This document shows, one piece after another, positions 10,401 to 20,770 of a stretch of DNA of 64,000 bases. Source of the DNA: Perkinsus marinus ATCC 50983 (lineage: Eukaryota > Perkinsozoa > Perkinsida > Perkinsidae); the NCBI RefSeq assembly GCF_000006405.1, contig NW_003202288.1, positions 203,141-267,140 of the forward strand, read 5' to 3'. Position 1 is the first letter of the stretch; every line of letters starts with the position of its first letter. The position numbers and the translations under genes were made by a program. The notes under the pieces are model-generated. The model saw only the letters and a program-made list of their open reading frames with translations, was not told the DNA's origin and did not search any database.

Positions 10401-13341
10401 AAGGATGGTGAGCATGGGGGGGAGGCCTTGGATGATGTGCCCGAGGGGTGGTATGGAGAGAATTTATTCTTTTGTTTTGTGCAGAAAGCGAACGATGAGG
10501 ATTTCGATCAAACGGTGTTGGACGAGTTGGTGCCGAAGCCTATCCCCGTTGAGGAAGAGTAAGATAGCAAGATTTGGCAAGATGTTGGTTTGTAACATCA
10601 TTGTAGGTATGATCCTGAGTTTTACTTCTGCGGTGTGAAGGCTATGAGCGATCCTGATGTTGAGGAACTTATAAAAAAATTGGAGAGAAAGTAGGAGAGC
10701 AAAAATGCAGGGACGACCTCATTCTCCTTGTAGGTCCTCTTTCCCGAAGGTGTACATCGATGCGTTGAGGAGAGGTATTGGTATGCATCATGAGGGGTTG
10801 CCGGCTAGCTTTAGGAAAACTGTAAGGGGAGTGAGGCAGGACGTTGGGAGGATGAGGGTGTTGTTGTCAGGTTGAGATCCTCTTCCGTAAGGGCTTCTTG
10901 CAAGTGGTTGTTGCTACTGGTAGATCATCGTTGAGGTGTGTTCGGGGCTGTGAGGGGCTGTAATGTTAGGTACGCTAGCGTTGGGGATTAACATGCCCTG
11001 CAAGGCGACAGTCTTCGCGGGCTCATCGGTGGAGTTGAATGCTCTTATGTACAGACAGATGGCCGGTCGAGCTGGAAGAAGAGGATTTGATTTGGTAAGG
11101 CATGCTCGCATGCTGTTGGGACACATGACGTTGTGTCAGTTGGGAAACGTCATTTTCTTCGACCTACCATTCAGCGATATAAGGCAACTCCAAGGGAGCC
11201 ACGTGCCGTTTTTGAGGGGAGACTTCTCTTTAACGCCGACTCTGGTAAGGAGGGGGTTGTTGACGAAAGTGGAAGGCATATCCTCGACTGTGTGTGCGCA
11301 GCTATACAAAAATATGGCTCAAGCATGCTTTTTTTCTATGGAGGGTAAACCTTTTTAACGGAAAAATGGCGGTTCCTGGAATTGAACCCGGGGTCTCTGT
11401 GAATCAGTTGAGTCTGCGGCGAAATAGGTTAGCATAGGATTAGTCGCTTGTCGCCCATTGAGTTGCTTCGTCTAGCCGTGGCTGGGAAAGTAGGTGAGGA
11501 GAGGTTTGCATTATTATGCAAAGACATTATTCGACGATTTGCTTTCCACTGCTGAAGCTTCGCTATTACTGATGTTTTACTGTCTGGCCTTATGACTTAG
11601 AAATGCCAGCCTTTATCAGCTGTAGCGTTGCTGTCGTTGATTAGTGCTCATTGCTTTAGGATTGTATCACAGTTGAAGGCTTGTAGATCGGGTGCTCTCG
11701 CATCGAGGAGAGGGGCGATCGGTGGTGTTAGGTCCTCCGAGCAATCCAGTTGAGGCAGCGTTTGAAGGCAGAGGGTCGGCTCACAGTAGAGGCTGATAGG
11801 GCTATTATGACGATGATGACGAGGGCCTTGTACAGTAGCGAGATGAATCTGGCTAATGAGGTTTGTTATGTTAAAGTTGGCATGCATGGGAGAAATGTGT
11901 CCTCAGACGGTCGTGCTCTTCCGTTACACTGTGGACTTCCTCTTGAGGGAGCATCTTATTCGGCCTAATGGTGACCTCATCGGCTTGGCCCCGGTGGTGA
12001 CGGCACTGTTCGAGAGGGAGCCTGATAATCTGGTGAGGAACTGCAAGGATGGGGTTGGTGTTGTTGTTGGAGGGTCGGGGCTTAGGTGCTGCATAGGCTG
12101 TTGACGATGCCGGGCTTGGAGGAGATATTAAAGCGATGGAAAAAGGAGGAAAGGAAGGCTGATGAGACTACTCATGCTACGTAAATGCTCGAAGCGGTTG
12201 GTCCTGTGTGAAGGGCGATGGTGTAGGTATAAGCTACTACAAGTACTCTCTTGCTTTGTATTGCCATGGCCACAGCTACGACACGCTAAGGATCGGGTGA
12301 GAAGGAGGGGCGTGAGAAGTGGTGGTGATGGTAGTGGTAGGTTATTGAGAAAAGGAGGAGGCATCAGCCGACAGCAAGTTGCCCGGTGCTCTATATGAAA
12401 GATCTCGAGCCTGAGTTCCGAGAGCTAGTTCCAAAGTATAACGCTGCTGTTAAGGATGAGCTACTTCGAATGGTAGGGGGGAAGGGGTTGTGGTCAGCGA
12501 AGGAGGAGGAGTGTTTATCCATAGGCTGTGCTGAACTTCAAGATGAAGGGGAAGGTTGCCAACGATGAGCGCTCGTTTGAGTTGCCATTTACTCGTACTG
12601 AGTTCCGTCGGTCTTTTGGTGAAGACATCTGGGCTGATGATTCCGCTGTGATGGGAGCTCTTATTAAGTCTAGGGTGAAGTGTACGGTACGTAGCCCCTT
12701 CAGGTGAGGTTGTTTATCGGTGGTTTATAGTGACATATGTGGTTATCTTTAGTGCTCTCGATGGATCTGGTGATGCATTCGAGACAGTTCAAGAGTTGAT
12801 TCGTAACTGCCGACCGGGTTTCTCGATGGACCTGGGCAAGGTGCCTTACGCCCCCTTTGGTGATGGCTACCTGTCGAGTTACATCACTGACTTCTTTGTC
12901 CATGGACGGTTGGAATTCCTGCAAAAGGACAATCTGCTGGGGGCATCCGAGAGCTGGAGGGTTGTGCATGATTGGGTGGAGACCCTCGAGGTGAGTTGTT
13001 GGCCTATGGAATGTCATTGTCGGGCTTTCCATGTGTTCGTCGGGGAGTGGTATGGGGTTTTCAGCATACAGGATTGGGGGTAGTTTCCATGACTGTGTCG
13101 GTATGTTCGTGAATTTTTAGTAATCCTAGTTCTTATGAATGAGCGTCGTGTGGGATTCCAAATGAAATTGTCATGGTTAGAGTGGTAGAGTTGGATTAGG
13201 GAGTTTATCTTATCCTCCCCTCAGTGGCTGGATACGGTGTTGGAATCGATGACACGATTCGAAGCCCCGACGTTAAAGGCGGTAGTGAAAGAGTTGCACA
13301 GCACACTTGACAGGAAACTGTACGACGAGAGCACTAAGTAG
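4476..13341 (+). CDS. DDX60-like Ski2-family DExH RNA helicase
   Basis: The product is a superfamily 2 helicase of the DDX60 type, a family of cytoplasmic RNA helicases that in animals take part in antiviral RNA sensing and decay. The ATG at 4476 follows a non-ATG frame extension. The first exon (to about 6195) encodes an acidic N-terminal region of about 573 residues. Many short introns follow. Helicase signatures are in order: the [12 protein letters not shown] pre-motif near 8180, Walker A APTSSGKT (about 8287-8310, after an intron), [12 protein letters not shown] split by the intron 8710-8779, ALSAT (about 8897), and TLALGIN with [12 protein letters not shown] (10975-11090). The C-terminal DDX60 region reads [19 protein letters not shown] and ends at TAG 13339-13341. 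Introns at 8567-8613, about 10003-10077 and near 11380 carry tRNA-like pieces. Individual exon borders are only partly resolved. Ski2/Mtr4 is less likely because the [13 protein letters not shown] and C-terminal blocks follow DDX60. Confidence 0.9.
6841..6935. repeat. Dispersed repeat B, copy 1 (intronic)
   Basis: This AT-rich stretch contains CACATGTAGTTGAC next to TTTTCATATTGTCACCA, the shared signature of a family of about 130 bp found at least eight times in this window. It lies in a helicase intron, just before a run of about 12 G. Confidence 0.55.
7785..7910. repeat. Probable degraded copy of dispersed repeat B (intronic)
   Basis: Elements of repeat B can be picked out: GAGTTCGGGTAGGAGTGTG, AACTGG, AATTTTC and TAACATGCGTATTTATTTTC. 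The copy is diverged and lies in an intron of the helicase gene between the lysine-rich exon and the [18 protein letters not shown] exon. Confidence 0.35.
8567..8613 (-). repeat. 47-nt intron made largely of an antisense tRNA-like 3' half
   Basis: The helicase exon ends SCQ and resumes [10 protein letters not shown]. The intron between them reads, on the minus strand, CATGGAGGTCGCCGG followed by TTCGATTCCCAGC. That is a variable-loop-like AGGTC, then a T-arm with the B-box at 8579-8589. Splicing across it restores the DDX60-family alignment, so the intron borders are well supported. Confidence 0.75.
8710..8779 (+). repeat. Intron with hairpin-rich sequence shared with another intron (copy 2)
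   Basis: This intron splits the helicase DEVH box (FDE | VHCIGE). It contains TTCGGACCTAATCTGTATC and GACCTAAGATACCCG, matching the intron at 841-908 in order and spacing, including the GTATCTTA...TAAGATAC inverted pair. Confidence 0.65.
9768..9898. repeat. Dispersed repeat B, copy 2 (intronic)
   Basis: It contains CAGCTGAGTTTCCTCACTAA, AACCAGCAAGAAATTCTTAT and GTGGTTGACCGTATGCATAT in the order seen in the best copy at 32217-32365. It lies in a helicase intron. Confidence 0.65.
10003..10060 (-). repeat. Antisense tRNA-like 3' fragment in intron
   Basis: On the minus strand it reads CGACCCCGGTTCAAATCCCC, a T-arm with the B-box GGTTCAAATCC at 10027-10037. It is placed before the pyrimidine-rich TTATCCAG acceptor of a helicase exon. 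Confidence 0.6.
11368..11400 (-). repeat. Antisense tRNA-like 3' fragment in intron
   Basis: On the minus strand it reads AGACCCCGGGTTCAATTCCA followed by GGAACCGCCA. That is a T-arm with the B-box GGTTCAATTCC at 11378-11388 and a CCA-like end. It lies between helicase exons. Confidence 0.55.
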
Positions 13342-14454
13342 GAGGACTGATGATAATCATTGTTGTTGACGACAACAACAACGCTTTACAAGTTTCGTAG
13401 TGGTACAGTTGTTGTGTTATGGAGTTGGTGAAGGAGTGGTATGAACGACAACTACACAAGTGGTATTGTTGCAAATTGTATGCGTCAGGCGTATACTCGA
13501 ATCGACAACACCTTTCCTCTATGAGATGGGCATTCATGTGACTCCTTTCCGGTTTTCCGTGAGGTTTTCTCAACTTAATAACGCAACAGCGAATATGACT
13601 CACGTGAATGGAATAATATCACTTATGGCATGAACTTCATAAATAGGCTTTGAATATCTGACTGGGATGGAAAATCGATGGTACCTAATTGGACTCAAAT
13701 TCGCAGTAGTGAATCAGACCAACCTACTGTAGGGCAACTTGTGGTATCATCGTCCACTGGAATCTTCCTTTTAAACTTCTTCTGTGAATCCGGAATGGAG
13801 GCTTCTGAGCTGCTCACTATTGGAAAGCGTGACGCTAATCCTGACAGAGCTTCCATCAGCTCACGAGGTCACACACAATGAGTAATAAACATACATCCAC
13901 CATACGATGTGGATAAACAGAAATGTGTCATTTAAAAACTACTAACTTCGTTATCTAACAAGCTTGAGGGAATGCCACAAGCCTCACACTGTCACTCCCG
14001 CTCGAGAAAAATCTGATCTGTGATTAGCCGACGATTCGCGACAGACGAGCACTTTCTCAAGAGCAGTTGAAGACTCTAGACACTCGAAGTTCAATTCTTC
14101 GACGTGGAATTTTCGCTTCATGTGTAAGATGTTTTCCTAATAGCCCTCAGAGGATTTGAAGTAGACTTGAAAATTGATCCCACCTGTATTTCCATAATTA
14201 TTCCCCCCGGAAAAATATTTGTATCGTGGCCAGGCGTATCCAGAAAACTGCGCTTGAGTCCCGGTAGCAACGGCGCGTTGTCTTCCGGAATCATATGCTT
14301 CTACAGCCTAACGTTTAAGAGCGTGTTAAAACAACCCACAAATGACCGAGCAAGGCGTATTCGCGAAAAACGGATCTACTTCATGAATTACTATTGATAA
14401 ATAACTCCTAGTTCTTTGCGGTCACCCCTATCGGAATCACTGCTATAACGTTGG

Positions 14455-14625
14455 AAAATACGCACTTGGTTGACCACATGTGTTGCTGTTATTATGAAAA
14501 TTCCGGGAAATTTTTAGAAGATTCTTTTTGGTTCTTGTACACTCCTACCCGAATTGTATGTAAACTTGCATGAGGAAACTCCTGAGCTCAGCTGAGGAAA
14601 GCGATCATATTTCCCAGAGCTGTGC
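14455..14625. repeat. Dispersed repeat B, copy 3
   Basis: It shows CTTGGTTGACCACATGTG, TATGAAAATTCCGGG, GAGGAAACTCCTGAGCTCAG and CTGAGGAAAGCGATCATAT. It is the opposite orientation of the copy at 32217-32365. Confidence 0.65.
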
Positions 14626-14872
14626 ATCACTATTAAAATCAGTGCGGTTTACAGGATTCCGATGTCTCGTTAGGGGCGGACAAAACCATTACTAATTCAT
14701 TCATAACATTGCATACACCCTTCCACGAGAATCTCACTATTTATCATGATGAAAATATCGTCACGATATTGCATATGGACGATGTTTTCCGAGAGAGTGC
14801 AATACCGGTTGCCTCCAGGCAGTCTTGGGACGCACGTTTGCTTTCCTCAGCTGATTATAAGAGTTTCCACAG

Positions 14873-14958
14873 CAATTCGAAATAGGAGTGTGCAAAAACC
14901 AACAAGAATTTCGCAAAATTTCCTCAGAATTTCACATCGTCATCATGTGCATTTTTGA
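14873..14958. repeat. Dispersed repeat B, copy 4 (partial)
   Basis: It carries the AGGAGTGTGCAAAAACCAAC and TCACATCGTCATCATGTGCA blocks of repeat B. It lies next to a splice donor (CATTCTAAGAAGG|GTAAGG on the minus strand) of the neighbouring gene. Confidence 0.5.
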
Positions 14959-14969
14959 AAAGTTGCCTT

Positions 14970-15454
14970 ACCCTTCTTAGAATGTTGTCATAGCTGAGCT
15001 CTCGAGCCATCTTCTGCACAAATCCGGCCTTTTGAGCGTGGAGTTCTTTAGATGTGGGAAGTATCGGATCAGGCTTGTTCCGCAGCTAACATCGTTGAGA
15101 GTAGAGGCTACTAGAGTTGTTGCCCACATTGAATAAGTTGTTCATTCGGTAGCCATTGAAATGCTCGCATTTATGCTCGGTCACGTTGTACGGGCGTGAG
15201 AAGAAACGGTATGTCTCTTCGAAATCACTGGGGAAGTATAGTAGACGTTTTATCGTCCGTTTGTGGTGAACTTACTCTTTTTCTCTTCGGGCATTTGCTT
15301 CTTCCTCTGTGAAGCCGTCGTATTTCGATGGGCGAATGAACTTGAGTCGTTTCTGAATAGCAATACCAGGTTCCCCATGCTTACTGTTATCGGGGCTTAC
15401 TAGTTTAGTTTGATCAACGTGTTTCGGTACGACAACAGAACGAGCGGGGACCAT
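14970..15454 (-). CDS. Small unidentified minus-strand gene (first exons)
   Basis: I do not recognise this protein. An ATG at 15454 (minus) opens MVPARSVVVPKHVDQTK and runs through LKFIRPSKYDGFTEEEANAR to a GTAAGT donor near 15272. A second coding block (about 15000-15235, minus) reads DFEETYRFFSRPYNVTEHK, EHFNGYRMNNLFN and, in a shifted frame, NKPDPILPTSKELHAQKAG with RELSYDNILRR before a GTAAGG donor at about 14975. The shift suggests a further small intron. The charged, Tyr/Asn-rich character without membrane segments suggests a soluble protein. The gene probably continues towards 14745. Confidence 0.4.
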
Positions 15455-16417
15455 TGCTGTGTAACTCGCGTATCTGATTCACTACAGTCCTCACTAGAAC
15501 CCGTCTTGTCACGTATCGAGTGAGTGAGACAATACACCAATAATGTTATGATCATAACGCTGCATTTTTCTCTCATCGGACTCGTCGGAGGAATAACTGT
15601 CTATGGTTTCACATGATGTGATCTTGAACGATGTCTTTATACGCGAATATCCATCGTTTCACGCGGAGATGGTATTGCGAGGTCGCTAAGGTTTGAATCA
15701 ATGGATGAGACCAATTTAAACAACCGAAAAAAACGTCAACAATGCATCACTTGACAACATCAAGATCTTCCGCGTGTCCAAGCTGGGCTCGTTGTAGGGG
15801 TTCGATGCACATCCCAGAGATCTGATATGGTTACTCAGAATTAGGTTGCAACCAACTAGCTTGTTCGCTCACTGGAGTTCTCAGTTTCTCGAGATGTGTT
15901 CGCTCTTTCTCTACAATGGCCTTCCACAACGTTTGAGCCTCGTTGGCGTTGAATTTCCTGAAGGTTTATAGCCATTTGTTTCACAGGACAGCATAGAGTG
16001 ATCTCACTTGCTAATCCCAGGGAGGGAGCTTCTGCTACTGGCCTCCCCTGGACATCTCGTTGTATCATCTTGTTTCGTCATAATGATACTAGCAATTAGG
16101 CTCGAACTTGAACGATGGTGAAAGTATTGCAAGTGATGGTTAAGTTCGTTCACTCATTACTACGTTATACTATCAGTGATTTTAATGGTCTCACTGGTTA
16201 GGGAGTACCAAATGTACGCGACGGTAATTGCGCAGAGCTACTTTCGATTCGTTGAGATCTCGCTCGCCCAGGTGATCGATTTTGTTTTGTGGGGGTCCGT
16301 GGGTCGATCCCCGCGCGTGGCGTTTTTTGTGTATTTTTGTCGACAACCTCGATTGTTCGATTACTACTATGGCTAGTACTTGTTGTTGCAGCTCTGTCAT
16401 CTCCCCCGCCCGCTAAC
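15455..16417. other. Divergent intergenic region
   Basis: This lies between the minus-strand gene and the plus-strand KH gene. Short open frames exist but none resembles a protein I know. A tRNA-like T-arm sequence and T runs lie at 16290-16328, about 100 bases before the KH start codon. Confidence 0.4.
16290..16328 (+). repeat. tRNA T-arm/B-box-like fragment
   Basis: GGTCCGTGGGTCGATCCCCG is a T-arm-like hairpin with a near B-box (one T short) at 16301-16310. It is followed by GTGGCGTTTTTT, a Pol III-like terminator. It lies in the leader of the KH gene. Confidence 0.5.
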
Positions 16418-19400
16418 ATGCCATCTTCCTCTGTATCGCGCTCACGATCTGGTTCGGGGTACTCTTCTAGAGATGGTGGCAATAAGACTAAGCCCGATGA
16501 TGGAGGGGCAAGGAGCATGTCCCGCTCCTCGTATTCGGGGAGCCGATCACGCTCGCGTCGGGGGGATAGTCGTGGTAGAAGTAGATCAGGAGGGCGTAGG
16601 GGAAGATCTAGGTACGATATAGATAATGCATATCTATTTGACTACTGCTGTTTTTATTGAGGTCACGCTCGTACCGAGGCCATAAGCGTTCGAGTGACCC
16701 TCGTCGTAATGAGGACGAAATTGTAAGGCTACGTGATGGCAGTATTGGACGCACCCCGTCGCCCTCGGTTGAGAAGAAGGGTGAAGATGGGTATGATTAT
16801 GAACAGATGGAGGTAAGTCTAGGGGAAGTCTGGGGTCATTTCCTATGGTGCTAATGTAGGTGTCTAATGCTGATGCTGCATTCGTGTTGGGTCGGCAGGG
16901 CCGTACTAAACTGAAGTTGGCTAGAGTGAGCCAAGCTGATATCGAGCTGAGGGAGAAGGTGCAGGGGGATAAGGCGGCAGGGGATATCATTGAGATTGGG
17001 GGGACGCCTGAAGTTAGAAGAAGAGCAATCAAGTATATAAAATGTGTTATCGCACAGAGGACAGGGCCTGTCATGGTGGACGAGGAGGTAAGCCTTAGGG
17101 GGAAGGGGAGGGTTATTGTTCATTGTTCAGGCTGATGATGATGACGATTTGACGGTGTTGAAGGTCCCTCGTGAAGCTGCTGGGTTCGTCACTGGTGCTG
17201 GTGGCTCCTTCTTGAGAGCTGTGGAGGAGGAGTGGAGTACGATTATGTTCTTCGCTGACTTCAATGCTACTAACAAGGACAAGACGGTGAGTAGCTCTCA
17301 TCATCCGTGGTCGCATGGGAGTGCTTCTACAGAGGGAATTTGAAACCCTGGCGATATTCGGTGCGAAGAGATCGCGACAAGGCGCAATGTTGAAGGTAGC
17401 AGGTCGACCCAGTGGTGAGAGTAGAATGTTATGGTGTTAGGTTATGTCAGCGGTTGAGACTAAGATCCCTGGTCATTTTACTAACGATATCGAGCTCACT
17501 GAGTGCCACGATGAAGGGGAAGGCATGGATGTTATGAGGCTAGAGGTGACACTAGGTCTGTTATGGTTTGGAAAATGTCTTTATACGGCGTATAGGGATT
17601 ATGGGCTTCTTAGTGAATGCTTACTATTGTAGAGGAAGGGGGGATTGTATTTGGACATGTGTGTTTTGAGAAAAGTAGAGGCAATAAATTCTAGGAAAAG
17701 TGTCGGTGCTGGGGATCGAACCTGGGAGATGTGTAATATACAACAAAATTGAAACTAGGTACTCATGTATGAATTTGTTCATGAGTAGTATCGTGTATGT
17801 AATTATTCCGATTTCGGAATTTTTCACCCACTTAGGATGATGAGATTTCGTATGCTTTGGGTAAGAAGGGTGGTACTCGTAAGAAGATCGCGGCTTCTAG
17901 CGGAGCGGTGGTGGAATATGTTGGCAACTATGTTCATATTTATGGCACTTTGGTCCAACGGCAGAAGGCCAAGGAGTACATCGATTGGCTGTTCGCCCAG
18001 TTGAAGGGACCAGTATGTGTCGATGCTACGGGAAGGGACGACTGCACTATTGTGGATGTCCCGAGGGAATGTGTTGGATATATTACTGGGTAAAAATGCA
18101 GGGTGTGGGATTTGAACTTGGGTGATCAACTATAGTAGAATAATAGGTATATAGTAGTGTTGATGATGATGATCTGTTATTTCCCCAGACTAGTCGTCTA
18201 AGACCATTCACTCTCATCACTAAGCATCTTCGTGATCGTCGTCGTGGTCATCGTCGTTGGCGTCTCGGGCACATTCGAGCGAACTTGAGAATCTACGCCT
18301 TCTCCTCCTCTTCCTCCAACTGTTGAGGGCCACGACGTCTTGGATTTCATCTACTGCATGATTGCGAACTAGTTCTACCAACGCGACGACTTATGGTGAC
18401 CAGCAAAAGCAAAATCGGGCATCAGCATTATCATCGAGTAGAAATGACCCTGCTGGGGATCGAACCATAGACCTTTCGGCCGCGCTATCCTGAGCCCTTA
18501 GAAGGTGGCGGTGAATGTCATGCAGTTGGTCGTCGTCGACGCAGGTATAGGCGAGAGACCCTTGGACGTATTGAAGAGGAATGGGGATGCCTCATGTTCT
18601 TTATGGATAAGGCTAAGGACAAGAGAGACAAGGCTGCTATGAAGGATGCAACAGGTGGTTAACAATCGGAAGGTCCCTGGTTCGATTCCCGGTACGTGCT
18701 TTTTTACAGGTACCGAGAAACTCACCATATTCGGAGCTCAACGAAGCCGTCGTGGAGCCCTACTGAAGGTGTGTCTACTACTGACCATTCCTTTCCCACT
18801 TCGTTACCGCCCCTAGGTGATGTCGTCGGTTGAAACTAAGAACCCTGGATGGTTCACAGATGGCTGCACGGAGAAGCGCCATAAGGACGTGAAGGGCTTC
18901 GCTACTGACAGGTGGGCTTTTGGGCTCGATATTGGGAATAGGTAGAGATGATGATCAGGCTGTATCTCTCATCGGATGATCTCTCCTATGCTTTGGGTAA
19001 GCGAGGAACTACTAGGAAGAAGTTGGCCGCTGCTTCTGGGTGTATATTGGAGTATGTGGGCCAGTGGTGCTTCATGGCTGGCACTGAGGCGCAGAGGGAG
19101 AGGTGCCGTAAGTACTTGAAGTGGTTGACGGCACAAAGGCATGGACCTGTTAGTCTTGGTAGTAGAGACTTGAGGTAGGAGGACGATGTGGGGGAGGTGT
19201 GGTATGGTTGGCTTTTATTGTAGGGGAAGAGATGACTGGGATAGAGTTGAAGTGAAGAGGGAGCTACGCTCGCAGTTGGCTGGTAATCGTGGTCAAGAAC
19301 TGAGGCGTGTCGAAGAGGACACCAGCACGTTCTGTTTCATGGCATATAATGAGGATAAGAGCGATGAAAGGCTGTTGGTGTTTGGGTATAGTCAGGCCAA

Positions 19401-19779
19401 TAGGGAGAGGGCTATACGCCAGGTGGGTTATTGGCTTTATGTGTGAGCTGAACAACAACGTGTTTTATGGCAGATTGAAGAGCTTCTACGACAATTTGAG
19501 TACGGTAGAGGAGGGTATGATGATGATTACTCGTATGGAGGCTCGCGAGGGGGGTACAATGACAGGGGTGGCGGCTCGTCGTACTATGGTGGTGGTCGTG
19601 GTGGTGACAGTTATTATGGGAGGGGTGACAGTTATTATGGTGGCCGTAGAGGAGGTGACTGGTGGGGTAGCGGTTCGAGAGATCGTAGGGATAGTGGTTA
19701 TAATAGAGGGGGTAACAGGAGGTCTCGATCGGCTTCCTATGGTGATTATAGGGAGAGCAGGAAGAGAGACTACTATTAA
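16418..19779 (+). CDS. RS-rich protein with three pairs of KH-like RNA-binding modules
   Basis: The ATG at 16418 opens an Arg/Ser-rich region (SSSVSRSRSGSGYSSRDGG, then RSRSRRGDSRGRSRSGGRR) typical of SR-type splicing or mRNP proteins. After introns come three repeats, each of two KH-like halves with GxxG loops. First pair: GRQGRTKLK (about 16890) and GAGGSFLRAVEEEW (about 17200). Second: GKKGGTRKK (about 17860) and GYRRETLGRIEEEWG, joined across the long intron 18091 to about 18542. Third: GKRGTTRKK (about 18998) and GNRGQELRRVEED (about 19282). Each second half ends with an IFGAxRSRxGA or VFGYSQANRERA helix. The tail is Gly/Tyr/Arg-rich (GGRGGDSYYGRGDSYYGG) and stops at TAA 19777-19779. Four introns hold tRNA-like pieces. 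The protein probably binds RNA in the nucleus; the target is unknown. Confidence 0.85.
17695..17735 (-). repeat. Antisense tRNA-like 3' fragment in KH-gene intron
   Basis: On the minus strand it reads CATCTCCCAGGTTCGATCCC then CAGCACCGACACTTTTCC. That is a T-arm with the B-box at 17713-17722, an acceptor-like end and a TTTT terminator. The intron runs from about 17545 to 17834. Confidence 0.7.
18091..18135 (-). repeat. Antisense tRNA-like 3' fragment at an intron 5' end
   Basis: The intron starts GTAAAAATGCAGGGTGTGGG. On the minus strand this is CCCAAGTTCAAATCCCACAC then CCTGCATTTTTAC, i.e. a T-arm (B-box 18108-18118), an acceptor-like strand and a T-run terminator. The terminator complement forms the splice donor. 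Confidence 0.65.
18430..18485 (-). repeat. Antisense tRNA-like fragment in KH-gene intron
   Basis: On the minus strand it reads GGATAGCGCGGCCGAAAGGT, then CTATGGTTCGATCCCCAGCA, then GGGTCATTTCT. It has an anticodon-arm-like part, an AGGTC variable loop, a T-arm (B-box 18457-18466) and T-rich end. This is the longest tRNA-like piece in the window. Confidence 0.7.
18655..18709 (+). repeat. 55-nt intron made largely of a sense tRNA-like 3' half
   Basis: The intron lies between exons reading KDAT and GTEKLTIFGAQRSR. It reads GTGGTTAACAATCGGAAGGT, then CCCTGGTTCGATTCCCGG, then TACGTGCTTTTTTACAG. T-arm with B-box at 18679-18689, then a six-T terminator that doubles as the polypyrimidine tract of the 3' splice site. 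Confidence 0.8.
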
Positions 19780-19945
19780 AATGGAGCACTCTGTTATAGG
19801 GCATTAACGTTGTTGGGTAGATGATCTTAGAAGTAGTATCGGTGAGGAAACCATTTCTTGATATAAGTGTTGTTGTAGTGTTGGAAGTGTTAATAGAAGG
19901 ATTCACATTGTTGTTATTATATATAAACCTGAAGCTAGTGTTTGT

Positions 19946-20076
19946 TGGAGTTTCACCCATTTTACGTGAAGTGGCGTCGTAAAACTCTGTGAAAAGCGCG
20001 ATATTCGCGGTGATATGCAGTAGTCGCGAAATATATTTTCCACCAGTGTTTTTCATATCACTAGGGTGAAACTCCA
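19946..20076 (+). mobile_element. MITE-like element, copy 1 (131 bp)
   Basis: Both ends are the inverted repeat TGGAGTTTCACCC / GGGTGAAACTCCA (13 bp). The interior matches the element at 37781-37907 in the opposite orientation, with TTTTACGTGAAGTGGCG and TAGTGATATGA blocks next to the ends. No target-site duplication is obvious. It lies just beyond the KH gene stop codon, probably in its 3' UTR. Confidence 0.8.
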
Positions 20077-20770
20077 TTTTATCAGATCTGCCTTATATAT
20101 GTCAACAGTTGTATAAATATGAAATGATGAAAACATGTATATATTCCTAGGATCAGAGCGTATAGAATTATATTTTATATACGTTGATAATCTCTCAATG
20201 GGAAGCCAGGAAGTGGACACGATTTCTCAGAAACTGTAATCTCGGGGAATACACATTGTGGGTAATGCGATGAGGAGGACGGCGCCGATATTGGCTAACG
20301 CGAGGCAGAGGAGAAGTAGGGAAACTTGAGCTGGATGGCTACAGTTAGTGACAAACTATAGCTTCCTCGAAGTAATCATGCTCTAAGTCCCGCTATGTGG
20401 TGGCTGCATACTACTAGAGAGGGCGCACGCCCTAAACCCTTACAACATTGTGGGTAGTGCGAGGGGTTGGAGTATGTGAAGCCTAGGCTGATTAGGCATG
20501 CCTTTCTGTTGGAGGATATGATATGGTATAGGATACTATAGGGAGCTGATGAGACTGTGGCGTTGTAGTTCATGGAGTGGTAGGGATAGATTGTCTCTAA
20601 TTGTGCTGATGGGTACGACTCCTCCCCACATAATTTCGTGGCGCGTGACGGTTTTGGGGACACAGGGTGTGTCTCCTTGGTGGCTAGAATAGAGGTCTAC
20701 GGTACGTTGATTCTCCCGTTCTGTTTCGTGATGGAAGTTATTGAAGCTTCTATATAGATCGATCTTTAAA
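20077..20770. other. Intergenic stretch
   Basis: No protein was recognised here. Short open frames are present near 20340-20700 without a match I know. The downstream gene starts at 20771. Confidence 0.4.

Larger units (their letters stand above)
13342..14960. other. Intergenic stretch with dispersed repeats
   Basis: After the helicase stop I see no recognisable gene until the minus-strand exons above 14960. Two copies of dispersed repeat B are present. An exon of the minus-strand gene near 15 kb may extend into 14745-14870 (frame reading SKRASQDCLEATGIALSRK), but this is not secure. Confidence 0.4.

Noticed and set aside
17695-18714. Complete tRNA genes
   Set aside because: Only T-arm and parts of anticodon/variable regions are visible; no A-box and matching 5' acceptor strand could be found at any site, so these are called tRNA-like fragments.
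19412-20077. 221-codon minus-strand frame opposite the KH gene tail
   Set aside because: Shadow of the Gly/Tyr/Arg-rich coding region, ending in the MITE; no domain.
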